From: JAQBXX01 sp947085325
Lineage (GTDB): Bacteria > Pseudomonadota > Gammaproteobacteria > SURF-13
Length of the DNA: 41,305 bases
Reading direction: 5' to 3'
NCBI GenBank assembly: GCA_947085325.1
Contig: CAMTVY010000021.1
Span: forward strand, 1-41,305
The notes under the pieces were generated by a model. The model saw nothing but the letters and a program-made list of their open reading frames with translations. It was not told where the DNA came from and did not search any database. The position numbers and the translations under genes were made by a program. Below are positions 25,561 through 33,548 of this stretch, piece after piece. Each line of letters starts with the position of its first letter. The first letter of the stretch is position 1.

Positions 25561-26246
25561 TGCGCGAAGTACCCGGGGTTTTGTCTGCGTTAGGCGTGTT
25601 GATCCGCCGCGATCTTTTGCTCGCGCTGCGCCGGCGGGCGCAGATACTGAATCCGCTGGTGTTCTTCGTCATCGTGGTCACGCTGTTTCCGCTCGGAGTA
25701 GGGCCGGAGCCGAACCTGCTGCAGAAACTCGCACCGGGCGTGTTGTGGGTGGCGGCGTTGTTGTCCGCCATGCTCTCGCTGGAGGCGATGTTTCATTCGG
25801 ATTTTGAGGACGGTGCGCTGGAGCAGTTGCTGTTGATGCCCCAGCCGGTGTTTGTCACCGTGATTGCCAAGGTGCTGGCGCACTGGCTGTTGTCCGGGTT
25901 ACCGCTGTTGTTACTGGCGCCGCTGCTGGCACTGTGGCTGCACCTGCCCGGTGATGCCATCGTGGTTTTGATGGTTACGCTGGCACTCGGTACACCGGTG
26001 TTGAGCTTGATTGGAGCCATTGGCGTGGCCCTCACTGTGGGCTTGCGCCGGGGCGGGGTGTTGTTGTCGCTGCTGGTACTGCCGCTGTATATCCCTGTGC
26101 TGATCATGGGCGCCGGGGCGGTAGACAGTGCGGCGAGTGGCTTGGCGGTGGACGCCCATTTGTCAATCATGGGCGCGTTGTTGCTGCTGTCTTTAAGCCT
26201 GGCGCCGTGGGCAGCGGGCGCGGCGTTACGGATCAGTGTGGAGTAG
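25560..26246 (+). CDS. ccmB: Heme exporter permease CcmB
   Basis: Membrane subunit of CcmABCD. 228 residues, very hydrophobic, about six transmembrane segments. LIRRDLLLALRRRAQILNP near the start is the usual CcmB opening, and PLGVGPEP follows the first membrane span. ATG 25560 shares a base with the ccmA stop (TAATG), implying coupled translation. ccmC follows after 3 nt. Confidence 0.95.
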   Translation: MREVPGVLSALGVLIRRDLLLALRRRAQILNPLVFFVIVVTLFPLGVGPEPNLLQKLAPGVLWVAALLSAMLSLEAMFHSDFEDGALEQLLLMPQPVFVTVIAKVLAHWLLSGLPLLLLAPLLALWLHLPGDAIVVLMVTLALGTPVLSLIGAIGVALTVGLRRGGVLLSLLVLPLYIPVLIMGAGAVDSAASGLAVDAHLSIMGALLLLSLSLAPWAAGAALRISVE

Positions 26247-26249
26247 GTT

Positions 26250-27038
26250 ATGTGGGTATGGCTGCATAGATTCGGTTCACCGAAATATTTTTACACTGTG
26301 TCAGGCGGGTGGTTGCCGTGGGTAGCGGGTGCGACCGCGCTGCTGATTCTGGCCGGGCTGTATTTCGGCCTGTTCGCCTCGCCAGCCGATTATCAGCAGC
26401 GCGACAGTGTGCGCATCATGTATGTCCACGTGCCGAGTGCGTGGAATTCCATGTTCATTTATTTGTTGATGGCAGTCGCCGCCGCGATTGGTCTGATCTG
26501 GAACATCAAGGTTGCGGATATCGTCGCCGCAGTTTCAGCGCCGATCGGCGCATCGTTTACCTTTATCACGCTGGTGACCGGCTCGCTGTGGGGTAAGCCC
26601 ATGTGGGGCACCTGGTGGGAATGGGATGCACGGCTCACCTCGGAACTGATCCTGCTGTTTCTGTATCTGGGCTATATTGCCCTGCAGTCGGCCTTCGAAG
26701 ATCGCCGTACCGCTGCACGCGCCTCGGCCGTGCTCGCCATCGTTGGTGCGATCAACGTACCCATCATTTATTACTCGGTGCAGTGGTGGAATACCTTGCA
26801 TCAACCGCAGAGCCTGGGTGTGGGCACGTCCGCGATTCACCCCAGCATGCTGCTCCCGTTGTTGCTCATGGCGCTGGGTTTCAAGCTGTTGTATGTGGTC
26901 ATACTCCTGATGCGTACCCGCACCGAGGTGCTGGAGCGTGAGCGCAATGCGGGGTGGGTGCAGGAATTGGCGCAGGAATTGGCAGCAACAGATAAATTTC
27001 CCCCGGATACGATCAGGAGCGGCAATGAATATCGCTGA
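26250..27038 (+). CDS. ccmC: Heme-handling protein CcmC
   Basis: An inner-membrane protein that binds heme and attaches it to CcmE. 262 residues, six predicted membrane spans. The tryptophan-rich heme-handling motif WGTWWEWDARLTSELILL is flanked by conserved histidines in MYVHVPSAWN and WWNTLHQP. The end overlaps ccmD by 14 nt. Confidence 0.97.
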   Translation: MWVWLHRFGSPKYFYTVSGGWLPWVAGATALLILAGLYFGLFASPADYQQRDSVRIMYVHVPSAWNSMFIYLLMAVAAAIGLIWNIKVADIVAAVSAPIGASFTFITLVTGSLWGKPMWGTWWEWDARLTSELILLFLYLGYIALQSAFEDRRTAARASAVLAIVGAINVPIIYYSVQWWNTLHQPQSLGVGTSAIHPSMLLPLLLMALGFKLLYVVILLMRTRTEVLERERNAGWVQELAQELAATDKFPPDTIRSGNEYR

Positions 27039-27195
27039 GTTCTTTCACATGGGCGGCTATGCCCTCTATGTCTGGGGTTCCTATGGCGTGACCCTGGTGG
27101 TGCTGGCGCTGAATGTGCTGTTGGCGCGCCAGCGCCAGCGTCAGGTATTGCACACGCTTGTGCGCAGCGCACAACGTAACAGGGGGCGGACATGA
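27025..27195 (+). CDS. ccmD: CcmD, small subunit of the heme release complex
   Basis: A 56-residue protein with one membrane helix (about 17-36). The typical opening FFHMGGYALYVWGSYG and a basic cytoplasmic tail (RQRQRQ) are present. It stabilises CcmABC and is needed to release holo-CcmE. ATG 27025 has AGGAG (27015-27019) 5 nt upstream; the longer open frame upstream lies inside ccmC and is not used. The stop overlaps ccmE by ATGA. Confidence 0.94.
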   Translation: MNIAEFFHMGGYALYVWGSYGVTLVVLALNVLLARQRQRQVLHTLVRSAQRNRGRT

Positions 27196-27668
27196 CTCCC
27201 CGGCGCCGGCGTTTGATGATCGTACTGCTGATTCTGCTGGCGGTAGGGGTGGCGGCAGCGCTTACTCTCAATGCCTTTCGCGGCAATCTCGTGTTTTTCT
27301 ATGGGCCGAGCCAGCTTGAAGGTGTGGAGAAGGTGCATGAGCGCAATTTGCGCCTGGGAGGCCTGGTGGAACAGGGCAGCGTCAAGCGCGAGGATGATGG
27401 GCTTACTGTGCACTTCAATGTCACGGATAACGTGACCAGCGTTCCGGTCACTTACAAGGGTATATTGCCGGATCTGTTCCGCGAGGGTCAGGGGGTAGTG
27501 GCACAGGGCCGGCTCACTGAGGGCGGCGACTTCATGGCGGACGAAGTGCTCGCCAAGCACGATGAAAATTACATGCCTCCGGAAGTGGCTGAGGCACTCA
27601 AACAAGCCAGTGAATCCGGCGGAAAACCACAGCAGTTCACGGGCACACTGATGATGCAGGCACACTGA
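27192..27668 (+). CDS. ccmE: Periplasmic heme chaperone CcmE
   Basis: Binds heme covalently and passes it to the CcmFH ligase. 158 residues. An N-terminal anchor (about 8-28) precedes an OB-fold. The heme-binding His is H123 in LAKHDENYMP, with Y127 completing HxxxY. The last residues (MQAH) and the stop come from the second copy of a 17-bp tandem duplication. With one copy the frame would read on to a TGA overlapping the ccmF ATG. The heme site is unaffected, so the protein is expected to work. Confidence 0.96.
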   Translation: MTPRRRRLMIVLLILLAVGVAAALTLNAFRGNLVFFYGPSQLEGVEKVHERNLRLGGLVEQGSVKREDDGLTVHFNVTDNVTSVPVTYKGILPDLFREGQGVVAQGRLTEGGDFMADEVLAKHDENYMPPEVAEALKQASESGGKPQQFTGTLMMQAH

Positions 27669-27675
27669 TGATGCA
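27642..27675 (+). repeat. Perfect 17-bp tandem duplication at the ccmE/ccmF junction
   Basis: GGCACACTGATGATGCA is repeated exactly at 27642-27658 and 27659-27675. As 17 is not a multiple of 3, the second copy is read in another frame and gives the ccmE stop (TGA 27666-27668). Without it ccmE would end GAA TGA at 27692-27694, overlapping the ccmF ATG by ATGA, like several other junctions in this operon. Confidence 0.95.
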
Positions 27676-27690
27676 GGGAGGATCGACTGA

Positions 27691-29667
27691 ATGATACCTG
27701 AAATTGGCCACTTTGCGCTGATCATAGCGCTGGCTGTTGCGCTGGTGCAGACCGTGTTGCCGCTGGTGGGCGCGGCGCGTGGCATCCCGTCGTGGATGGC
27801 GGTGGCGCGGCCTGCGGCACGAGCCCAGTTTGTGTTTCTGCTGATTGCGTTTATTGCCCTCACGCATGCCTTTGTCACCAATGATTTCTCCGTACTGTAC
27901 GTGGCCAGCAACTCCAACTCCGCCATGCCGTGGTATTACCGTGTTACTGCGGTATGGGGTGCGCATGAAGGTTCGTTGTTGTTGTGGGCGCTCATCCTCA
28001 GTCTCTGGATGCTGGCGGTGTCGTTTTTCAGCCGCAATCTGCCGCAGGATTTCGTGGCGCGGGTGCTGGGCGTGATGGGGTTTATCAGCGTCGGATTCTT
28101 GCTGTTCATGCTGCTGACCTCGAATCCGTTTGAGCGCCTGGTTCCGGCAGCGCTCGAGGGGCGTGAGCTTAATCCGCTATTACAGGACCTCGGCCTGATC
28201 ATTCACCCGCCCATGCTGTACATGGGCTATGTTGGCCTTTCTGTTGCCTTCAGCTTCGCCATCGCCGCACTGCTGGGTGGCAGGCTCGATGCCGCCTGGG
28301 CGCGCTGGTCGCGGCCCTGGACGACGGTGGCATGGATCTTCCTGACCTTCGGCATCATGCTGGGCAGCTGGTGGGCCTATTACGAGCTGGGTTGGGGCGG
28401 CTGGTGGTTCTGGGATCCGGTGGAGAACGCCTCGTTCATGCCCTGGCTGGTGGCCACCGCGCTTATCCACTCGCTGGCGGTGACTGAAAAGCGCGGCGGT
28501 TTCAAGAGCTGGACCGTGCTGCTGGCAATCGTGGCGTTCTCGCTTTCACTGTTGGGAACCTTCCTGGTGCGCTCGGGGGTGCTGACCTCGGTGCACGCCT
28601 TTGCCACCGACCCGGAGCGCGGTCTGTTCATATTGATTTTCCTAGGGCTGGTGGTGGGCATCTCGCTCGCACTGTATGCCTGGCGCGCCCAGCGTGTAGG
28701 GCTGGGGGGCGACTTCGAACTGATGTCGCGCGAGTCCATGCTGCTTGGGAACAACGTGCTGCTGGTGGTGGCGGCGGCGAGCGTCCTGCTGGGAACCCTG
28801 TATCCGCTGATTGTCGATGCGCTGGGTTTGGGCAAGATATCCGTCGGCCCGCCTTACTTTAATGCGGTGTTTATTCCGCTTATGGCGCCGCTGATCTTTC
28901 TCATGGGCGTGGGCCCGGTGGCGCGCTGGAAGCAGGCCAGTATTCCCGACCTGATGACACGTCTGCGCTGGGCGTTGCTGGTCAGTGTGGTCACGGCGCT
29001 GCTGTTGCCGGTGCTGCTGGGGACATGGTCGGTCATGATCAGCCTCGGATTCTTCATGGCATTCTGGATTATTCTGTCCAGTCTTAAAAATCTGTGGGAT
29101 GTAGCCGGGCGCAATGGCCTGAGTGGTTTGGCGCAAGGTCTGATCAACATTCCGCGCGGCTACTATGGTATGTTTTTCGCGCATCTCGGCGTGGCGGTGT
29201 TCGCGCTCGGTGTATGCATCTCCGGCGGCTACAGTCAGGAGAAGGAGCAGCGGATGGAGCCGGGCGAGAGCGTAGAGATGGCAGGTTACTTGTTCAGGTT
29301 CGATGGCGTGCGGGATGTCAATGGCCCCAATTACGAAGCCAAGGAGGGCACGGTGATGGTGAGCAAGGCGGGCAAGGAGCTGCTTACCATGCATCCGCAG
29401 AAGCGTGTATATCTGGTGCAGAAGGATCCGACCACGGAAGCTGACATAGACGCAGGCATGTTCCGCCATCTCTATGTGGCGTTGGGTGAGCCGGTGGGTA
29501 ATGAGGCGTGGAGCTTACGCTTGTATTACAAGCCCTTCGTGCAGTGGATATGGATGGGCCCGCTGTTGATGATGCTGGGCGGCTTCCTTGCGGCGACTGA
29601 CCGCCGTTATCGCCTGGCCACGCGCCGGGTGACGATGCCCGACGCAGCGGCAACGGCTCAGGGTTAG
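27691..29667 (+). CDS. ccmF: Cytochrome c heme lyase subunit CcmF
   Basis: A large membrane protein that ligates heme to apocytochrome c together with CcmH. 658 residues, many membrane spans. The heme-handling domain WGGWWFWDPVENASFMPWL is intact, and conserved histidines occur in IHPPMLYMGY and LIHSLAVTEKRGG. A periplasmic domain lies between the last spans (about 520-615). GGGAGG (27676-27681) serves as ribosome site at 9 nt; part of it directly follows the tandem duplication. ccmG follows after 3 nt. Confidence 0.97.
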   Translation: MIPEIGHFALIIALAVALVQTVLPLVGAARGIPSWMAVARPAARAQFVFLLIAFIALTHAFVTNDFSVLYVASNSNSAMPWYYRVTAVWGAHEGSLLLWALILSLWMLAVSFFSRNLPQDFVARVLGVMGFISVGFLLFMLLTSNPFERLVPAALEGRELNPLLQDLGLIIHPPMLYMGYVGLSVAFSFAIAALLGGRLDAAWARWSRPWTTVAWIFLTFGIMLGSWWAYYELGWGGWWFWDPVENASFMPWLVATALIHSLAVTEKRGGFKSWTVLLAIVAFSLSLLGTFLVRSGVLTSVHAFATDPERGLFILIFLGLVVGISLALYAWRAQRVGLGGDFELMSRESMLLGNNVLLVVAAASVLLGTLYPLIVDALGLGKISVGPPYFNAVFIPLMAPLIFLMGVGPVARWKQASIPDLMTRLRWALLVSVVTALLLPVLLGTWSVMISLGFFMAFWIILSSLKNLWDVAGRNGLSGLAQGLINIPRGYYGMFFAHLGVAVFALGVCISGGYSQEKEQRMEPGESVEMAGYLFRFDGVRDVNGPNYEAKEGTVMVSKAGKELLTMHPQKRVYLVQKDPTTEADIDAGMFRHLYVALGEPVGNEAWSLRLYYKPFVQWIWMGPLLMMLGGFLAATDRRYRLATRRVTMPDAAATAQG

Positions 29668-29670
29668 CTC

Positions 29671-30198
29671 GTGCGTGCACGTTCCCTTGTCCCGCTCGGG
29701 ATTTTTGCGGCCCTGGTTGTTTTGCTGTGGACGGGGCTGTATCTGAATCCGCGCGAAGTGCCTTCGCCACTCATAGGCAAACCCGCACCGGAGTTCATGC
29801 TGCCGCAGTTGCAGGATCCCACGCAGCAGATCGGCAGCAAGGATTTGTTGGGCAAGGTTACCCTGCTTAATGTCTGGGCATCATGGTGCGCGGCCTGCCG
29901 CGACGAGCACCCGTTGCTGGTGGCGCTGGCACGAACCGGCCGGGTGAATATCTACGGGCTCAACTACAAGGATACGCGCCAGGATGCACTGCGCTGGCTT
30001 AATGACTTGGGCAATCCCTATGCGGTGACTGCGTTTGATGAGCAAGGCAACGTAGGCATTGATTACGGTGTGTATGGCGTGCCGGAAACCTATGTCATCG
30101 ATCGCGCCGGCATCATCCGTTACAAGGTGATTGGACCGCTGACGGAGGAGAACCTGAGAACTACAGTGCTGCCACTGGTCAAGGAGCTTGAGGGATGA
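29671..30198 (+). CDS. ccmG: Thiol:disulfide interchange protein CcmG (DsbE)
   Basis: A membrane-anchored thioredoxin-like reductant that keeps the apocytochrome CxxCH thiols reduced. 175 residues. An N-terminal anchor (about 7-24) precedes a thioredoxin fold with active site WCAAC, an unusual middle pair compared with WCPTC in E. coli. The acidic/cis-Pro region GVYGVPETYVIDR is present. The start is GTG at 29671, as no ATG is suitably placed. The stop overlaps ccmH by ATGA. Confidence 0.95.
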   Translation: MRARSLVPLGIFAALVVLLWTGLYLNPREVPSPLIGKPAPEFMLPQLQDPTQQIGSKDLLGKVTLLNVWASWCAACRDEHPLLVALARTGRVNIYGLNYKDTRQDALRWLNDLGNPYAVTAFDEQGNVGIDYGVYGVPETYVIDRAGIIRYKVIGPLTEENLRTTVLPLVKELEG

Positions 30199-30659
30199 AA
30201 GCGGTAATCTCACTGGTATTGATGCTGTATGGCGCCGCCCTGTGGGCTGCAACGCCAGCGTCGCAGGATGACGTGCTGGAGGCGCGTTACCGGGCGCTGA
30301 CATCCGAACTGCGCTGCCTGGTGTGTCAGAACGAAAGCATTTCCGATTCGCATGCCGATCTGGCCAAGGACTTGCGCAACCAGGTACGCACCATGATGGA
30401 AGACGGCAAGACCGACGGTGAAATTACAGAGTACCTGGTGGCGCGCTATGGCGATTTTGTGTTGTTTCGCCCGCGTTTCAAGGCTCTCACCGCAGCCCTC
30501 TGGCTGGGGCCTTTTATTCTTGCCGGGCTGGGTGCGCTGGTGTTGATCTATTACGTGGCTCGCCGTCACCGGCGCACCGGTGATGTACCGCTGACAGGCG
30601 GCGAACAGCAGCGCTTGCGCAGTCTGCTGCAGGACGCACAGGGAGATAGCAAGGGATGA
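30195..30659 (+). CDS. ccmH: Cytochrome c maturation protein CcmH (thiol subunit)
   Basis: 154 residues. A signal peptide (cleaved near ALWA) is followed by the conserved LRCLVCQNESISDSHADLA with the redox LRCxxC motif. The DGEITEYLVARYGDFVLF stretch and a C-terminal membrane helix (about 100-120) come next. It works with CcmG and CcmF in apocytochrome handling. This is the short CcmH; the TPR part found fused in E. coli CcmH is separate here as ccmI. ATGA overlaps occur at both ends. Confidence 0.96.
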   Translation: MKAVISLVLMLYGAALWAATPASQDDVLEARYRALTSELRCLVCQNESISDSHADLAKDLRNQVRTMMEDGKTDGEITEYLVARYGDFVLFRPRFKALTAALWLGPFILAGLGALVLIYYVARRHRRTGDVPLTGGEQQRLRSLLQDAQGDSKG

Positions 30660-31525
30660 GTGTATTCTGGGTGGTGGCCGCGATGATGATCGTCATCGCG
30701 CTGGTTTTTCTGTTGCCTCCGTTGTTGCGGCGTGAGAGTGAGGTCACGGTTGCGTGCGATGCGCTGAACATCAAGATTTATAAGGATCAACTGAATGAGC
30801 TTGAGAATGATTTGAAAATCGGCACCATCAGCGCCGGGCAGTTCGAGCAGGCGAGCCGCGACTTGCAGCGCAAGCTGCTGGAGGATGTCCCAGGCGACGC
30901 GCCACCCGAGCCTGTACAAGCGCCGCGCCTGTTCGAGGGCCGCAGCATGGCGTTGACGTTGGCGCTTATCGTGCCTGTGCTCAGTATCGGGTTGTATCTG
31001 CAACTGGATCACACGCGTGAAAATCGTGCTGCGCCGCCGCCCATGGCGGATGGGTCAGGCGGATTTTCACCGGAGATGATGGTGCAACGTCTGGAGCAGC
31101 GACTGAAGGATAACCCGGGTGATGGCCCAGGCTGGTTGATGCTGGCCCGTTCATACAGTGTGCAGGGACGCTATGCCGATGCGACCGAGGCCTATGCCAA
31201 GGCATTGCCGCTGGTAGGCGAGCAGCCAGATCTGTTGACCGATTATGCCGAGATAATGGCCTTGAGCCATCCCAGCCAGGATCTGTCCGGCAAGCCCAGC
31301 GAGCTCTTCACCCAAGCCCTGGCACTGGACGGTAACCACCCCAAGGCGCTCTGGCTGTCCGGAATGGCGGCCTTCCAGCAACAGGACTACGCACAGGCCG
31401 CGAGCACATGGCGGCGCTTGCTGACGCTGATGCCGGCGGACGTTGAAGGCCTGCAGACTGTGCGACAGCACATTGCCGAAGCCGAAGACCGTGCGTCAGC
31501 AGCCAAGCCATCGCCGGACAAATAA
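30656..31525 (+). CDS. ccmI: Cytochrome c maturation TPR protein CcmI
   Basis: Presents apocytochrome c to the ligase. 289 residues, shorter than the roughly 400 common in the family. Two membrane helices (about 1-22 and 98-117) flank a cytoplasmic loop with KIYKDQLNELENDL. A periplasmic TPR domain follows (PGDGPGWLMLARSYSVQGRY; DGNHPKALWLSGMAAFQQ). The shortened part is the C-terminal periplasmic domain. It is the last ccm gene; a 138-nt gap follows before yfgM. Confidence 0.92.
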   Translation: MSVFWVVAAMMIVIALVFLLPPLLRRESEVTVACDALNIKIYKDQLNELENDLKIGTISAGQFEQASRDLQRKLLEDVPGDAPPEPVQAPRLFEGRSMALTLALIVPVLSIGLYLQLDHTRENRAAPPPMADGSGGFSPEMMVQRLEQRLKDNPGDGPGWLMLARSYSVQGRYADATEAYAKALPLVGEQPDLLTDYAEIMALSHPSQDLSGKPSELFTQALALDGNHPKALWLSGMAAFQQQDYAQAASTWRRLLTLMPADVEGLQTVRQHIAEAEDRASAAKPSPDK

Positions 31526-31663
31526 TAATGGCGGGTGACTGCACGCACTTGCCTGTACATTCCTCTGCCGGTGAGAGGATGAAATACGGTATATACTTGA
31601 AACCTATGCTGTAAGTTATGTAGTTTTACTTTAGTAGCTCCTGAGCGAGACAGGATTTTCCGC

Positions 31664-32320
31664 ATGGAAACGTATCAAACTGAACAAGAGCAGGTCGAGG
31701 CGCTGAAAAAATGGTGGCGTGAGAATGCCGTTGCCGTCATCGGCGGGGTAGTGCTCGGGCTCGGTGCGGCATTTGCTGTCTGGGCCTGGCGCGACTATCA
31801 CAAGAACCAGGCCATACAGGCGTCTGCGGAGTATGACCAGTTGATGGGCGATGTCAGGCGCGGTGCAGAGCAGGAGGCCCTGGAGCGCAGCGGACGGATC
31901 ATGAGCGAGTATGGCGGCACACCCTATGCCGTGTTTGCCGCACTGGCCAGTGCCAGGCTTGCGCTCGATAATGGCGACAACGCGGCGGCACGCAAACAAC
32001 TGGAGTGGGCGCTGGCGCATGCGAGCGAACCCGCAGTGCAGCAACTGGCGCGATTGCGTCTGGCGCGTGTGATGCTGGATCAGGGCGACGCCGAAGCCGC
32101 GCTCAAGCTTATAAACAATGCCGAGGCCGGTGGCTTCCGTGCCGACTACGATGCCGTGTTGGGTGATATTTACCTTGTTCTCAAGCAGATGGAGCAGGCG
32201 CGCAGCGCCTACCAAAAGGCGTTGCAGGCAATGCCTGCAGGCAGCGAACAAGCCGCACTGATCCAGATGAAGCTGGATGATCTTGGTACGATGAATAGCC
32301 CGGCCCCAGTTCAGCCATGA
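31664..32320 (+). CDS. yfgM: YfgM-like ancillary SecYEG translocon subunit
   Basis: 218 residues. A short cytoplasmic N-terminus (TEQEQVEALKKWWREN) precedes one membrane helix (about 22-43) and periplasmic TPR-like helices. In E. coli YfgM associates with SecYEG and PpiD. AGGA (31652-31655) stands 8 nt before ATG 31664. The 138-nt upstream gap contains TATACT (31592-31597), a possible -10 without a clear -35. ATGA overlap with bamB. The usual neighbour hisS is displaced by the ccm block. Confidence 0.92.
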   Translation: METYQTEQEQVEALKKWWRENAVAVIGGVVLGLGAAFAVWAWRDYHKNQAIQASAEYDQLMGDVRRGAEQEALERSGRIMSEYGGTPYAVFAALASARLALDNGDNAAARKQLEWALAHASEPAVQQLARLRLARVMLDQGDAEAALKLINNAEAGGFRADYDAVLGDIYLVLKQMEQARSAYQKALQAMPAGSEQAALIQMKLDDLGTMNSPAPVQP

Positions 32321-33477
32321 TACGTATTGCAGCAGTAGTCCTGCTCACCATCACTGTCAGCGGCTGCGGCACCGTTAATGATTTCCTGCGCGGCAAAGAC
32401 AATACCGAACCGGCCGCGCCACTGGTCGTTTTCCAGAACAGTGTCCAGGTGCAGACGGTCTGGTCGGCACGCGTCGGGTCGGGCAGCGACGATGAGTATT
32501 TCAAGTTGACCCCTAACGTCGCCAACGGCAAGGTGTTCGCTGCGGATCGCAAGGGACGCATCAGCGCTTACGATGCGGTGACCGGACGCGCACTGTGGAG
32601 CATGGAAAGCAAGGTGCCGGTTTCCGGCGGCCCCGGCAGTGGCGACGGGGTAGTGCTTGTGGGTACCAGTGACGGCGAAGTGCTGGCACTGGAGGAAGAC
32701 AGCGGTGCGTTACGCTGGCGCGCGAGTGTATCGAGTGAGGTACTCTCTGCGCCAACAGCAGCGCACGGCGTTGTGGTAGTGCGCACGGTAGACGGCAAAC
32801 TGCTGGGGCTCGACGTGCACGAAGGCAAGCGCCTGTGGGCACATGACAGCACTGTGCCAGCGCTTATATTGCGCAGCACCAGCGCACCGGTCATTGTCGA
32901 TGACAAGGTGCTGGGCGGATTTGCCAGTGGCAGACTGGTAGCGCTGGCACTCAGTGACGGCAGGGTGCTGTGGGAGACCGTGATTGCGGAGCCACACGGA
33001 CGTTCGGAACTGGAGCGGCTGGTGGATATCAGCGCCGAGCCGCGCGTGGTGGATAAAACAGTTTATGTCTCAAGCTATCAGGGCCGCATTGCCGCGCTGG
33101 ATATCGAGTCCGGAAGACTGATATGGACGCGCGATATGTCATCGTATGCCGGGTTGTCGGTGGATGAGCGCGCCGTGTATGTTACCGATGATAAGGGACA
33201 GGTTTTCAGTCTGGATCGGCGCGATGGTCGTGCGCTCTGGAAGCAGGACAAACTGCGCGCCCGCGCCGTCACGGCGCCTGCGGTATATAAGGATTACGTG
33301 GTGGTAGGCGATTTTGAAGGCTATCTGCACTGGATGGCGCGTGATGACGGCGGGTTTGTGGCGCGCGTGCGCGTCGATGAGGCTGGCATCATAACGCCGC
33401 CTACGGTGGTCGGTGACATGTTCTACGTAAATGGCAAGGGTGGAGTTCTTGCAGCACTGCGTATCGCTAACAAGTAG
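32317..33477 (+). CDS. bamB: Outer membrane assembly lipoprotein BamB
   Basis: Beta-propeller lipoprotein of the BAM complex for outer membrane protein insertion. 386 residues. The signal peptide has lipobox TVSGC (Cys17). PQQ/WD-like blades repeat motifs such as SAYDAVTGRALWS, AALDIESGRLIWTRD and FSLDRRDGRALWKQD. It lies between yfgM and der, the standard order. A heptamer inverted repeat starts two bases after its TAG. Confidence 0.96.
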   Translation: MIRIAAVVLLTITVSGCGTVNDFLRGKDNTEPAAPLVVFQNSVQVQTVWSARVGSGSDDEYFKLTPNVANGKVFAADRKGRISAYDAVTGRALWSMESKVPVSGGPGSGDGVVLVGTSDGEVLALEEDSGALRWRASVSSEVLSAPTAAHGVVVVRTVDGKLLGLDVHEGKRLWAHDSTVPALILRSTSAPVIVDDKVLGGFASGRLVALALSDGRVLWETVIAEPHGRSELERLVDISAEPRVVDKTVYVSSYQGRIAALDIESGRLIWTRDMSSYAGLSVDERAVYVTDDKGQVFSLDRRDGRALWKQDKLRARAVTAPAVYKDYVVVGDFEGYLHWMARDDGGFVARVRVDEAGIITPPTVVGDMFYVNGKGGVLAALRIANK

Positions 33478-33478
33478 C

Positions 33479-33548
33479 GAGTTGCGAGTGGCAAGCCACT
33501 GGATGCCGTTCAATTTTATGCTTTTCCTTGCCACTTGCCACTAGCCTT
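33479..33548. repeat. Heptamer inverted-repeat spacer between bamB and der (divergent sequence type)
   Basis: The left has GAGTTGC and GAGTGGC in 7-nt phase. The right has CTTTTCC, TTGCCAC, TTGCCAC and TAGCCTT from 33521, ending directly at the der ATG (33549). Arms 33480-33495 and 33527-33542 form 14 Watson-Crick pairs and one G-U of 16, around a 31-nt loop. The heptamer differs from the TTGTATC type, yet the period, layout and terminal unit are the same. Confidence 0.8.

Noticed and set aside
33528..33548. TTG start for der seven codons upstream
   Set aside because: These codons are the heptamer repeat arm; the family begins at MKPVVALVGRPNVGKS (ATG 33549).
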